Positions 1 to 9,187 of a stretch of 64,000 nucleotides of DNA are shown here, in pieces. Origin of the DNA: Legionella steelei (lineage in GTDB: Bacteria > Pseudomonadota > Gammaproteobacteria > Legionellales > Legionellaceae). The translations under genes and the position numbers were made by a program. The stretch is from contig NZ_LNYY01000019.1 in NCBI RefSeq assembly GCF_001468005.1, positions 2,043,070 to 2,107,069 on the forward strand, in the 5' to 3' direction. Positions within the stretch are counted from its first letter, which is position 1; every line of letters begins with the position of its first letter. The notes under the pieces are model-generated. The model searched no databases and had not been told where the DNA came from. It saw only the letters and a program-made list of their open reading frames with translations.

Positions 1-2
1 CC

Positions 3-827
3 ATCTCTAAAGCCAACAAAAACACCATGCGCCTTGCAAATGAAGGACTATTCCCTAAAGAAATTGACACCGTTCTCGAGTCCGTAGAACACATGCTGTT
101 AAAACTGGGTACACAAGTTAAAGATTATAAAAATCACCATGCCCAACCAGCTGAAACGGCAACAAAGACTGCGGTTTATGAAATGCTCACGGTCGCTCAA
201 TTTTTCGAAAAAATGTATGCGCTTCCTCAATCCATCGCCCAGCTGCTACAACCAGTCAAGGCGTCTGAACAAAAGAGTGCAGACCAACAAGGCAAAGCTT
301 CGGTACCAATTGCACCATTATTAAATGAAGTAATACCTGAAGATGACGCTTTGGCTATCAAACAAAAGGAACGCACTTTATATGATCTCGCTCAGCAAAT
401 AAGGAAACAGATAGATACTATCCATAAAGAGCAGCCAACCGATTTGAACCTAATAAAATATCAAAAAATTAGCTATGCCTTAAGCATGTTGAAAGCAAAA
501 TCCATCGCCATGCTACAAGAAAAACCAGCAGATGCTGAACGCCAGGACAAAGCCGATAATATTTATAATTTAGTGCATTCCTTATATCAAACTACGCTTG
601 AATTTTTAATGCTGCCACCACAAGCACGTACACAGCAGGTTGCTGCATTTATACAAAAAATTCAGGCTGAATTAAATGATCCCGAAAACAGCTCATTCAT
701 TGATAAGCATCGAGACTCTTTCCCTAAATTCATTGCAGAACACTTTGGTTTTTTTCATACAGATACACGCAGTAAATTATCGGTATTGAAAGAAGCTTAC
801 GAAGGTCTGCAAGCACAACCAGTTTAG
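3..827 (+). CDS. Unknown protein, C-terminal part (5' end outside window)
   Basis: The frame is open to the first base of the window with no stop before the ATG at 27, and there is no ribosome binding site before that ATG, so this is probably the C-terminal part of a longer gene. The visible 270 or so residues are mostly charged and helical with no membrane segment and no motif I recognise. The composition (many Gln, Lys, Ala) resembles large Legionella orphan proteins. It is followed by a MITE-like repeat. Function unknown. Confidence 0.6.
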   Translation: MSKANKNTMRLANEGLFPKEIDTVLESVEHMLLKLGTQVKDYKNHHAQPAETATKTAVYEMLTVAQFFEKMYALPQSIAQLLQPVKASEQKSADQQGKASVPIAPLLNEVIPEDDALAIKQKERTLYDLAQQIRKQIDTIHKEQPTDLNLIKYQKISYALSMLKAKSIAMLQEKPADAERQDKADNIYNLVHSLYQTTLEFLMLPPQARTQQVAAFIQKIQAELNDPENSSFIDKHRDSFPKFIAEHFGFFHTDTRSKLSVLKEAYEGLQAQPV

Positions 828-852
828 GGGGCGACCGCTTTGGCAGAAATTG

Positions 853-1055
853 TAAGTGTTAGGTAATTGTTGACGAAAAAAACGTAGGCTGGGCTGTTAA
901 GCCCAGCACTTACTGAGTTAATTCTTATTCTTCAAAATATCCATTATGAACACCATTACTGAGCGCTCAACAAAACAAGTAACTTATCGCACATCGGCAT
1001 GGTTACATGCTGGGCTTAGCAGCCCAGCCTACATTTATTGAGTTATTTTTGTCCA
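853..1055. repeat. MITE-like interspersed repeat, copy 1
   Basis: About 200 bp bounded by inverted arms that both contain GTAGGCTGGGCTG and its short internal palindrome (arms near 883-909 and 1006-1032). The outer parts also pair: a TTGACGAAAAA-like end on the left and TTTTTGTCCA on the right. The interior (GAGTTAATTCTTA..CTTCAAAAT, CAAGTAACTTA, GGCAT.GTTACATGCTGGG) reappears in the opposite orientation at 54587-54790. No coding capacity. It sits between two convergent genes and may also act as a terminator. Confidence 0.65.
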
Positions 1056-1102
1056 CCACATAAGTGGGTAGCAGTTGCACTGAAACCTACGAATACATGC
1101 GC

Positions 1103-3958
1103 CTAAATTTTATTAATAACTACGCGCAGTGCCTGTAATTTTAAAGCAGTACTCTGCATGTATTCCGCACTTTCAACGAGCTGTTTTTTATAATAAGCAA
1201 TTTCATCCTCACGTATTGAGGGGTTAAGCCTTTTTAATGCTTCCAGCCGATTGATTTCATGGCTAATGCTTTGTTGCATCTGCACTGTAGCCTGTTTTAT
1301 GATCTCCTGCAGTTGTGCTTCTGCTACTTTTTTGCTTTGTGCCAAAATGGTTTCAAGATCGGTTTGGATCTGCTGAATAATTGGATAACCCAAATGGCGT
1401 TTAACGGGTTCACACATTTGATTTAATTGTTTGTAATCCAATATCTTGGAAAGATTTTTTCCCGATATATCCATGAGGACACGAATTGGTGCAAGCGGTA
1501 AAAAGCGATCCAATTGCAGTTTTTTAGGCGCCGCACAATTTGCTGTAAAGAAGGACTCCAAAAACAACGTTCCAGGTTGAATACTTTTTATAGAGATAGT
1601 GGCCAAAGTTGCATTACCCAACTCGGAATCCAGCGTCATTTCCATACATTCGCTGACCATGGGATGCTCCCAGCTTAGGAACTCGACATCTTCACGCACA
1701 AGCGCTTTAGCGCGAGAATAAGTCACTGTCACCCCGTCTTCTTTTAATCCTGGGAAATGACTTGTTTTCATATGATCGCCGGGACGCACTATTTCCGTAT
1801 GTTCAGAATGGTATTCATGATCGATACCATACTCCTGAAATACCTGCGCCATATAATTTTCTAACTCCAAACAATTTTCTTCGGCCTCAATCGCTGCAAT
1901 CAATGCCTCTGCTTGTGGTGTATTACAGGAGTTAAGCTCCAACAAGCGATCACGACCTTCGTGCAGTGCTTGATTGATTTGTTCCGCGCGTGTTTTTGTT
2001 GCCGCAATCAGTTGTTCCAGCTCGTGTGGTTGTGTACCTACTGTATCAAGAAGAGGTAATAACTGCTCTTCAAATTCTTCATAAAGAGTAAAACCCACAG
2101 AGCAGCTGTGGGTAAATAAGTTAATTCCTTCGTGATACCAACGAAATAATTTCTCCTGCACCGTATTCAGCAGATAAGGGACATGGATTTCAATAGTGTG
2201 TCGTTGGCCAATCCTATCAAGCCGACCTATGCGTTGCTCTAATAAATCTGGACTTAAAGGTAAATCAAACAAAACCAGGTGATGTGCAAACTGAAAGTTT
2301 CGCCCTTCGCTGCCTATTTCAGAACAAATAAGCGTCTGCGCGCCGTTTTCTTGCTCTGCAAAATAAGCTGCGGCACGGTCACGTTCAATAATTGATAAGC
2401 CCTCATGAAACGACGTACTGCGCAGGCCCATTTTTACTTTTAAATACAGCTCCAACGCAATCGCGGTATTTGCCTTAGCACAAATCACCAGCACTTTTTG
2501 AGGATGTAATGCGTTAACGGTGTTTGCAAGCCACTTCACCCGCGGGTCATTTTCCAGCCAGATCTCTTTATCCAACAGTTGTTCAGGATACAGCTTGCGC
2601 TGACCTTTTTGTGCATCCAATGAAGAATAAATCGCAGGGCACTCTAACGGATATGCATGTACTTGGCGCTCAGGGAAGCCTTGAATTGCCGCACGCGTAT
2701 TGCGAAATAGGACACGCCCTGTTCCATGCCTATCTAACAAATTGCTAATGACCTGACCTACCTGTAAACCCGTTATGTCGCCCAAATAAGCAGCTAATTG
2801 CGACTTAAGTGCCACATCCAGGGTTTCTGCCGACGCCTGTTCCTCATAAGCCATCAACTCTTGTACCAAAACATTGATTTGCTGATACCCCTCTTCTTCT
2901 TTTTTGAAGGTCGAAAGATCATAAAATCGAGCAGGATCAAGTAGTCGCAAACGGGCAAAATGGCTGGCAATTCCGGCTTGCTCTGGTGTTGCAGTCAAAA
3001 GCAATACGCCTTTGCTGTGTTTGGCTAATTCCTCAACGCATTCATACTCGGGGCTCATTTCTTCCTCAGACCAATGTAAATGATGCGCCTCATCAACCAC
3101 CAGCAAATCCCACTGAGCACTCAGCGCTTGCTGGCGGGCTTTTTCATTGTCCATGAGAAAGTCCAAACTGCATAAAACCAGTTGCTCGTTTTCAAAAAGA
3201 TTCTCTTGTGTCGTACCTATCTGTATTCCTTCTTCTTCATCTAACTCATAGGAAAGTTCATAGCGCTCGGCATCAATGATTGAAAAATATAAATTAAACC
3301 GGCGAATCATCTCGACCAGCCATTGATGGATCAACGTTTGCGGCACTACAATCAAGACTCGGTTGGCACGACCTGTGCTTAACTGATAATGAAGAACCAT
3401 GCCGGCTTCAATGGTCTTACCCAACCCAACCTCATCGGCAAGTAAAACCCGTGGGGCATAGCGTTGTGCGACCTCATTGGCGATATAAACCTGGTGTTTT
3501 AAATGGCTGGTTCGCGAGCCCAATAACCCCCTAACAGGAGATTGCTGTAATCTGCTGACATGATTCAGGGTATCTATTCTTAATTTAAAAGTATTTAACT
3601 TATCCAGTAACCCACTGAACAATCTTTGTTCTGGCGTGTTTAATTTGATAAAACAATCAAGGGAAACCTCACTGATTTGCCGCTCATTACCCGCATCGTC
3701 GACGCCAGTATAAAAAAACAAGCCTTGACGCTCTTCTACTCGCGTAACCTGCATTTTCTGTTGGTTCGAGGTAGTTACTTCTTCACCTTCTTTGTAGATA
3801 ATGCGACTCAGTGGTGCACTATCTACAGAGTAAATGCGCTCCTCATCCGCCGCAGGGAAGCTTAAACTAACCTGCCTACCATTTAAATCAATAATAATCC
3901 CCAAACCGAGTTGGGTTTCGGTGTTACTTATCCAGCGTTGGCCAATACTATAGGTCAT
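1103..3958 (-). CDS. rapA: RNA polymerase-associated ATPase RapA (HepA)
   Basis: A Swi2/Snf2-type ATPase that binds RNA polymerase and helps recycle it from post-termination complexes in the cytoplasm. 951 residues, close to E. coli RapA (968). The N-terminal Tudor-like part begins with GQRWISNTETQLGLG. The Walker A region is LLADEVGLGKTIEAG (about residue 172), the Walker B/DEAH box is VVDEAHHLHW, and motif VI is EQRIGRLDRIGQ in the second RecA-like lobe. A C-terminal coiled-coil stretch (EINRLEALKRLNPSIREDE) fits the family. It is transcribed alone, divergently from the gene at 4081. The ATG has only a weak upstream purine tract. Confidence 0.95.
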   Translation of the reverse strand: MTYSIGQRWISNTETQLGLGIIIDLNGRQVSLSFPAADEERIYSVDSAPLSRIIYKEGEEVTTSNQQKMQVTRVEERQGLFFYTGVDDAGNERQISEVSLDCFIKLNTPEQRLFSGLLDKLNTFKLRIDTLNHVSRLQQSPVRGLLGSRTSHLKHQVYIANEVAQRYAPRVLLADEVGLGKTIEAGMVLHYQLSTGRANRVLIVVPQTLIHQWLVEMIRRFNLYFSIIDAERYELSYELDEEEGIQIGTTQENLFENEQLVLCSLDFLMDNEKARQQALSAQWDLLVVDEAHHLHWSEEEMSPEYECVEELAKHSKGVLLLTATPEQAGIASHFARLRLLDPARFYDLSTFKKEEEGYQQINVLVQELMAYEEQASAETLDVALKSQLAAYLGDITGLQVGQVISNLLDRHGTGRVLFRNTRAAIQGFPERQVHAYPLECPAIYSSLDAQKGQRKLYPEQLLDKEIWLENDPRVKWLANTVNALHPQKVLVICAKANTAIALELYLKVKMGLRSTSFHEGLSIIERDRAAAYFAEQENGAQTLICSEIGSEGRNFQFAHHLVLFDLPLSPDLLEQRIGRLDRIGQRHTIEIHVPYLLNTVQEKLFRWYHEGINLFTHSCSVGFTLYEEFEEQLLPLLDTVGTQPHELEQLIAATKTRAEQINQALHEGRDRLLELNSCNTPQAEALIAAIEAEENCLELENYMAQVFQEYGIDHEYHSEHTEIVRPGDHMKTSHFPGLKEDGVTVTYSRAKALVREDVEFLSWEHPMVSECMEMTLDSELGNATLATISIKSIQPGTLFLESFFTANCAAPKKLQLDRFLPLAPIRVLMDISGKNLSKILDYKQLNQMCEPVKRHLGYPIIQQIQTDLETILAQSKKVAEAQLQEIIKQATVQMQQSISHEINRLEALKRLNPSIREDEIAYYKKQLVESAEYMQSTALKLQALRVVINKI

Positions 3959-4018
3959 AAAAAATCATCTTTTGTGTCAAGTGTGAGTAAAATAATCAAA
4001 AAACAAAATAAACTCAAC

Positions 4019-4047
4019 TTGACTTGGATCCTTTTTTTAAATAGCAT
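4019..4047 (+). promoter_or_regulatory. Candidate sigma-70 promoter for the gene at 4081
   Basis: TTGACT at 4019-4024, a 17-nt spacer, then TAGCAT at 4042-4047. The start codon is 33 nt downstream and is preceded by a GAGGGG Shine-Dalgarno. The divergent rapA promoter must lie in the same 120-bp gap. Sequence match only. Confidence 0.5.
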
Positions 4048-4080
4048 GACCCGATTTTAATCAAACTTGAGGGGTTTAGT

Positions 4081-4812
4081 ATGTCGTACACAAAGTTACA
4101 TCAAGAACCAAAAGAAAGAACTGCAGATTACAATCGAGAGTCAGAAAGGCACCTTGAGCACAAAAAAGGGCATGACGACACATACTCGCCTCGCCACACT
4201 ACTTACGCAAAAGCATCTAGCGTGCCAAGCAATCCACCGTCTGATGAAGACAGCATATTTGACTTATGCATGGAAGCCCCAGAAAAGAAAGCGCAATCAA
4301 GAGCGAGACTTAAAGGTGCGATGGAACAAGGATATACATTTGTAAAACAAAATGTACCTGGATTTTTCACTCCATTTGGCAGAAAAAATGTATTATTAGA
4401 AGAACTGGGACTGGATACTAAAAGAGAAGTCGCAATTGTTGCAACCTTGCCACTTAGTGCACCTGTCACGTTGACTCTTGTTACCGGTGCTGCCGCACTG
4501 ACGGCTGTAATCGCTGCCTTGACTACTGTTGGCAGCTTGCTTGCTGCTGCAGGTTATGGATTAAATAGCTTACGCGCAGGCAAAGAAGACTCAAGACAAT
4601 CTGCAAAAGATGCACTTGATGTTGCTGCCAAAGCAGCTCTTGTTACCACATTTGCTGCTTTAACTACAATGGCTGCTGCTATCGCAACCGCTTTGTCTCC
4701 CTTTGTGGCTGCGTTCTATCTGCTTGGCCGTACTGGTGCAACTGCTGTTGCTAAAATTGCTGAGTGTGCTCATTCTAATGACAACACCGAATCTCGTGGT
4801 TTAACAATGTAA
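4081..4812 (+). CDS. Unknown protein with hydrophobic C-terminal half
   Basis: 243 residues. Residues 1-115 are hydrophilic and rich in His, Lys and Glu. From about 118 to 225 it is Ala/Thr/Leu-rich and very hydrophobic, interrupted by a polar stretch (LRAGKEDSRQSAKD, about 168-181), suggesting two pairs of membrane-inserting helices. There is no signal peptide. The ATG at 4081 follows GAGGGG with proper spacing, so an overlapping frame starting at 4067 is a shadow. The layout (soluble N-terminus, late hydrophobic hairpins) is common among Legionella secreted membrane-targeted proteins, but no homologue is recognised. A 13-bp palindrome follows the stop. Confidence 0.65.
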   Translation: MSYTKLHQEPKERTADYNRESERHLEHKKGHDDTYSPRHTTYAKASSVPSNPPSDEDSIFDLCMEAPEKKAQSRARLKGAMEQGYTFVKQNVPGFFTPFGRKNVLLEELGLDTKREVAIVATLPLSAPVTLTLVTGAAALTAVIAALTTVGSLLAAAGYGLNSLRAGKEDSRQSAKDALDVAAKAALVTTFAALTTMAAAIATALSPFVAAFYLLGRTGATAVAKIAECAHSNDNTESRGLTM

Positions 4813-4822
4813 ATCGATTGCT

Positions 4823-4848
4823 TAAGTTGGGCTTTAAAGCCCAACTTA
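4823..4848. terminator. Perfect palindrome after the gene at 4081
   Basis: A 13-bp perfect self-complementary palindrome centred on GGGCTTTAAAGCCC starts 11 bp after the stop codon. No U-run follows directly, so it is a terminator-like or mRNA 3'-protecting hairpin rather than a textbook intrinsic terminator. Confidence 0.45.
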
Positions 4849-5004
4849 TCTAAAAACAAATGAATTTTTTGTACTTATTCAAATCATAATTTATACCCTC
4901 GCAAATTATCGTTATCTCCTGAAAACAAATTTTTCTTGTTTTCTTAAGTTATTCTGGTTAAAAATAGTAGGGACAGGAAGATTATTCAACAAAAGGGAAT
5001 TTAT

Positions 5005-6390
5005 ATGGCTACCAACGAAGATGAAGCTCGACTATTAATTGATCTCGATACGGAACAGGAAGTTAGACTAGGCGAGTCAGCAGAAATACACACCGTAGAC
5101 GAAGAAGCCGCACTACCTATCGATCTCGATACAGAACAAAAAGTAACACCAGCAACAGTCGAAGACACGCCGGAACAAATAATACGCAGTAAATTAAAGG
5201 TTGTTAACGAGACTGAACAAGATAAGCTCGTAAAAATTACCATCACTAAAGAAATATTTGAGCAAATCAGAAAAAGTCTGCAGGACACCGTCAAAAGTCT
5301 GGAAAAAAATCCAAGTATGTTCTCGCGAGCTGCAGAATACTGGGGTGAATTACCACTGTGGCAAAAAATTATTGGGGGAGTCGCATTAACGGTTCCTACC
5401 TTAATCCTGGGCATTGTTGCGCATATTGGTTTCCTTTTAGCAATTTGTGGGGTTACTGCGCTTACTTATGCAGCAGGAGGCATCATTCTTGATGATCATC
5501 ACAAATGCAGTACCAGTGCGGTCGAAAGCTTGCAAAAAGGCATTTTAGGCCTAGCTGACCTGCTTGAGCTAACCATTAATGCGCTGGATATTATCCGTCA
5601 ACAATTAGCCATTGAAATTAAAAAATTTACTGAAGAAAATGCAAAATTCAAAGCATACATTGAAGAGTTAAGTAAGAAAATTGATGCGATTGACAAACAA
5701 GTCATGGCCACGGCTAGAATTAATGACACGTTAACTGAAACCAAAGATGGATTAGTAGAAGTTTCCGGTGCACTTAAAGAAGGAGTGGAACGACAAAGCG
5801 ATTTAATGCAGCAAAATCAAGAGAAGTTAGATCGTATTACGGAAGGGTATAGAACCGCTCAAGAAGAGTTAGTGCAAAAAGTTCGTGAGGTAAAACAGGT
5901 GCGGCATGAACTGGGACAGGATCTTGATCGCGCTAAAGCGATGATAGATTCCCTACATACGGCAATAACCAAGCTGTCGGTCGATGCCATTGGCAATGAA
6001 GAACAACGCAAGGCGTTTCAAGAAAAATTAGATATTTTCATAAAGAATAAAGAAGTGAGCTTTCTTTTAATCGCTGATCGCATCTGTGAAGCAGAACGCA
6101 GACTGGCAATAGTACAAAAAGAATTAGAGCGTTCGAATGACCGCTATCAAGAGCTTCTTAAGGTACAAGAGCGGCATATAGACACACTCAAATCAATGAG
6201 CAGCCAAGCTTCTGCAGATCAAGCTCCGAGCCAAGCAAAGCTACAAGACGGCCGCGTAGATACACCGCAAACACAGGAGCCAATAATGAATCCTGTTAGC
6301 ATGATATTAGATAGGATTGGATTGCATGCACAGAAAGAACCAGGCGGTAAGCCAGGTGCAGAACGCACACCAACACCGCAATACAGCTAG
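5005..6390 (+). CDS. Unknown membrane-anchored coiled-coil protein
   Basis: 461 residues. Near the N-terminus an acidic motif is repeated: IDLDTEQEV at 12-20 and IDLDTEQKV at 39-47. A hydrophobic block (about 120-165, IIGGVALTVPTLILG..ICGVTALTYAAGG) probably forms a membrane hairpin. Residues from about 175 to 410 are strongly heptad-like coiled coil (many Glu, Lys, Gln, Leu). The tail is Pro/Gln-rich. The ATG follows AAAAGGGAA with good spacing. Membrane hairpin plus long coiled coil is a layout shared with Legionella Leg-type effectors, but this is resemblance of architecture only and no family is recognised. Hairpins follow the stop. Confidence 0.7.
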   Translation: MATNEDEARLLIDLDTEQEVRLGESAEIHTVDEEAALPIDLDTEQKVTPATVEDTPEQIIRSKLKVVNETEQDKLVKITITKEIFEQIRKSLQDTVKSLEKNPSMFSRAAEYWGELPLWQKIIGGVALTVPTLILGIVAHIGFLLAICGVTALTYAAGGIILDDHHKCSTSAVESLQKGILGLADLLELTINALDIIRQQLAIEIKKFTEENAKFKAYIEELSKKIDAIDKQVMATARINDTLTETKDGLVEVSGALKEGVERQSDLMQQNQEKLDRITEGYRTAQEELVQKVREVKQVRHELGQDLDRAKAMIDSLHTAITKLSVDAIGNEEQRKAFQEKLDIFIKNKEVSFLLIADRICEAERRLAIVQKELERSNDRYQELLKVQERHIDTLKSMSSQASADQAPSQAKLQDGRVDTPQTQEPIMNPVSMILDRIGLHAQKEPGGKPGAERTPTPQYS

Positions 6391-6412
6391 CCCGATGCAA
6401 CGAGAGCCTACG

Positions 6413-6464
6413 TCCCGCGACTTGTTCGCGGGATCCAAAGCATCATCATAGCTCACGTGAGCTA
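6413..6464. terminator. Two hairpins between convergent genes
   Basis: The first hairpin is TCCCGCGA, a 5-nt loop and TCGCGGGA (6413-6433). The second is the perfect 16-nt palindrome TAGCTCACGTGAGCTA (6449-6464). They lie between the stops of the convergent genes ending at 6390 and 6492, a position fitting bidirectional termination. Neither is followed by a clear U-tract. Confidence 0.45.
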
Positions 6465-6491
6465 CGTCATTCTTGTATAGAGTCCCCTAAC

Positions 6492-7130
6492 CTATTCTTT
6501 TCTACCTGCCAAAGTCAAATTGTATGCCTCTAAAGCTGCTTTGACGGCTGCACGCTCACCGATGCGTTGATACCATTCAAGTAAATGCGCAAAACGCTGC
6601 TCATCAATAGTCTGTTTATAAAAAACTTGAAAGCAGTAAACCCAGGGCCAAATTGCCATATCAGCAATGGTGTACTCGTTGCCCCCAATATAAGAAAACT
6701 GGGTCAATTGTTTTTCCATAACGCCTAACAAACGATCACATTCATCCGCATAACGTTTGAGCGCTGCGGGAACTTTTTCAGTTGCACGATGAAAATATCC
6801 TAATTGACCAAATATAGGGCCTATATGCGCTGCTTGAAAAAAACACCATTGGAGAATCGTGTACCTATCCTGCAATGATTCGGGTAAAAATTTATGATGC
6901 TTTTCTGCAAGATATTGCAAGATTGCGACACTTTCAAACAAATAAAAATCTTTTTGCGAATCATATAAAACTGGAATTTTATTGTTTGGTGAAATTTTTA
7001 AAAAATCCGGATTAAACTGTTCGCCTTTGGAAATATCAATGAGCTTAATCGTATAATGCTGCGACAATTCATGGAGCATAATTGTCGGTTTAATACCATT
7101 AGGTGTTCCAAATGAGTACAAGGTATACAT
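6492..7130 (-). CDS. Glutathione S-transferase family protein (YfcG/YghU-like)
   Basis: 212 residues, the usual GST length. The thioredoxin-fold N-terminal domain begins YTLYSFGTPNGIKPTIMLHEL. The TPNG motif is typical of the Nu-class/Ure2-like bacterial GSTs (YfcG, YghU) that work as disulfide-bond reductases. The cis-Pro region is NNKIPVLYD, followed by LFESVAILQYLAEK, which binds the glutathione gamma-glutamyl part. The helical C-terminal domain contains the N-capping region YTIADMAIWPW. Cytosolic. AAGGAGG precedes the ATG. It is divergent from the acyl carrier operon, with a 305-bp gap. Substrate unknown. Confidence 0.88.
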   Translation of the reverse strand: MYTLYSFGTPNGIKPTIMLHELSQHYTIKLIDISKGEQFNPDFLKISPNNKIPVLYDSQKDFYLFESVAILQYLAEKHHKFLPESLQDRYTILQWCFFQAAHIGPIFGQLGYFHRATEKVPAALKRYADECDRLLGVMEKQLTQFSYIGGNEYTIADMAIWPWVYCFQVFYKQTIDEQRFAHLLEWYQRIGERAAVKAALEAYNLTLAGRKE

Positions 7131-7435
7131 GAGAACCTCCTTGTTATAAGTGCTGAATAAAGTATAGTGTCACGAATTAGCAACACCGCCACTACCATAT
7201 CATTTAATTACCAACAAGCTAAAGTGCCATAGTGAGTTTATTCGCGTATTTTCAATCACATCACCCCCAAACTCCGATGCGAATTTAATATCCAAGCTGA
7301 TAGAGACAGATGCAAATACCGTCAAAACTGTTACAATGGCCAGCAGTTAACACTGAGTCATGCCTTGACAATTATTTCTTAAAAAACACCCATTCATAAA
7401 ATGGCAAAAGCCTAGTAGCAGACAAGGAGTATAAG
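7131..7435. other. Intergenic region between GST and the acyl carrier operon
   Basis: A 305-bp gap between divergent genes, so it must hold both promoters. A TTGACA stands at 7365-7370 on the plus strand but has no convincing -10 element at standard distance. The operon's first gene has AAGGAG at 7424-7429. No RNA gene or repeat seen. Confidence 0.4.
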
Positions 7436-7684
7436 ATGTCTTTAGAACGCGCTGCAATATATAACCGTTTGAACAAAACCTTTCGTGATGTTTTTGACAA
7501 TGAAAATCTATCTGTAACCGATGCAACCACCGCTAACGATATAGAGGAATGGGATAGCCTGAATCACATAACCCTTATCGTTGCCGTAGAAGCCGAATTT
7601 GGTTTCAAATTCAAAATGGGCGAGGTAGTGGTTCTACATAATGTTGGAGAAATGGTAGATATAATAGAAAAACAGGGAAAGTAA
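7436..7684 (+). CDS. Acyl carrier protein (stand-alone, operon-dedicated)
   Basis: 82 residues, ACP-sized. The phosphopantetheine attachment motif is EEWDSLNHI with Ser41. The following helix (LIVAVEAEFGFKFKMGEV) matches the helix II/III pattern of discrete ACPs, and of DltC more than of fatty-acid AcpP, which is usually more acidic with a DSLD motif. AAGGAG precedes the ATG by 6 nt. It abuts the MBOAT gene (stop TAA directly followed by ATG), so translational coupling is likely. Inferred role: it carries the acyl, perhaps glyceryl, group that the FkbH-like protein loads and the MBOAT protein exports. Confidence 0.9.
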   Translation: MSLERAAIYNRLNKTFRDVFDNENLSVTDATTANDIEEWDSLNHITLIVAVEAEFGFKFKMGEVVVLHNVGEMVDIIEKQGK

Positions 7685-9187
7685 ATGGGTATTACAACAT
7701 TTCGATTTTTTTGTTTCCTGGGTATTGCGAGTATTTTGTATTACCTTGTTCGCCCCCGTCAGCAATGGAAAATCTTGCTACTCGCCAACATTGTCTTTTA
7801 TATTGGCTCAGGACAAAACAAACTGAATTGGTTTATCCTATTTACGTCCTTGTCCGTATATTTTGGCGCAATGGCCATAGAAGGAACAAAACATAAGTCT
7901 CTTGCGTTTTATAGCACATTGGCCCTCAACCTGGGGTTTCTAATCTACTTTAAGTATTTCAATTTTTTTATACAGGAACTCATCAATCCATTTCTTAACA
8001 CCCATCACCTTTGGTATAACATATTGATGCCCGTCGGGATCTCGTTCTACACCTTACAAACTTTAGGTTATTTAATTGATATCAAAAGAGAGATGTATCC
8101 AGCAGAAAGGAACTATGGCAGATTTTTCCTCTTCGCTACATTTTTCCCAACCGTTTTACAAGGGCCCATTCATAAACACCAGGACTTGCAATCACAGTTA
8201 TTTGCGCATCATCAATTTGACTGGCAAAGATACTGTTTCGGCATGCAAAGGATTTTATGGGGACTTTTCAAGAAACTCGTTATCGCAGACCGGCTCGCAT
8301 TATTCGTGAATCCAGTGTTTGCAGACCCCCAGTATAATGTTGGCTGGATTATGGTGTTGGCCATTGTAGCCTTTGCGATACAACTCTATGCAGATTTTAG
8401 TGGCTGTATGGATATTGTGATTGGTGCCGGTGAAATGTTTGGTATCAAGATGACCGAGAATTTTCGCGCCCCATTTTTCAGTCGCTCAATTCAAGAATAT
8501 TGGCAAAGGTGGCATATTACCCTCGGGATTTGGTTAAAAGAATATATCCTGTATTCCGTGATGAAATCGAATTGGCTCCAAAAGTTGACCTCTTGGAACA
8601 AGGAACGGTTTGGCAAAAAGGCCGGGAATAAAATTTCCACCTACATTGCCTTATTCATATTATGGTTTGTGGTTGGGTTTTGGCACGGGGCAAGCTGGAA
8701 CTTTATTATAGGCACTGGGCTTTTGCATTGGTTTTATATCACTTTTGGCGATGTGGCTATGCCTTGGCGAAAAAAAGCGGTGGAAAAGCTAAAAATCAAT
8801 ACTGAAGCCTTCTCTTTCAAAGCAATGCAAATTGTGCGCACCTTTATTTTTGTCTGTATCGGGTTCGTATTCTTCCGCACCAAAACTCTTGCTGATGCGG
8901 GGAATGTGTTCAAGAGCATAACATTTGACAACAATTTTTGGATTTTCTTTGATGGAGAATTGCTTGAATTTATGAATAAACAAGATTGGACGCTTGTTAT
9001 TTGCGCAACAATTGTGCTGTTTACTGCAGATACGATGAGGCTTAAAGTCTCGCTACGAGAAAAGATAGCCGAGCTGGATATTGTTTCAAGGTGGTTTATC
9101 TATTTTACGGCCCTATTTAGTGTGGTGATTTTCGGCATGTATGGCCCCGGTTATGATGTTAAAAAGTTCATATACGGAGCATTCTAA
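7685..9187 (+). CDS. MBOAT-family O-acyltransferase (DltB/AlgI-like)
   Basis: 500 residues, about ten or more membrane segments. The inner-membrane acyltransferase hallmarks are present: YWQRWHITL with His277, and FWHGASWNFIIGTG with the invariant His334, preceded by the PVGISFYTLQTLGY segment. Family members (DltB, AlgI, PatA) move an acyl group from a cytoplasmic donor through the membrane to an extracytoplasmic acceptor. It sits directly after a carrier protein, as DltB does after or before DltC, and overlaps the next gene by one base. Length and topology fit a complete enzyme. The acyl donor and acceptor are not shown by sequence; the context suggests a carrier-bound donor. Confidence 0.92.
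   Translation: MGITTFRFFCFLGIASILYYLVRPRQQWKILLLANIVFYIGSGQNKLNWFILFTSLSVYFGAMAIEGTKHKSLAFYSTLALNLGFLIYFKYFNFFIQELINPFLNTHHLWYNILMPVGISFYTLQTLGYLIDIKREMYPAERNYGRFFLFATFFPTVLQGPIHKHQDLQSQLFAHHQFDWQRYCFGMQRILWGLFKKLVIADRLALFVNPVFADPQYNVGWIMVLAIVAFAIQLYADFSGCMDIVIGAGEMFGIKMTENFRAPFFSRSIQEYWQRWHITLGIWLKEYILYSVMKSNWLQKLTSWNKERFGKKAGNKISTYIALFILWFVVGFWHGASWNFIIGTGLLHWFYITFGDVAMPWRKKAVEKLKINTEAFSFKAMQIVRTFIFVCIGFVFFRTKTLADAGNVFKSITFDNNFWIFFDGELLEFMNKQDWTLVICATIVLFTADTMRLKVSLREKIAELDIVSRWFIYFTALFSVVIFGMYGPGYDVKKFIYGAF

Noticed and set aside
2524-2748. Antisense frames inside rapA, parC, the RND permease and the large orphan genes
   Set aside because: They are shadows of the real coding frames, without ribosome sites or recognisable products.
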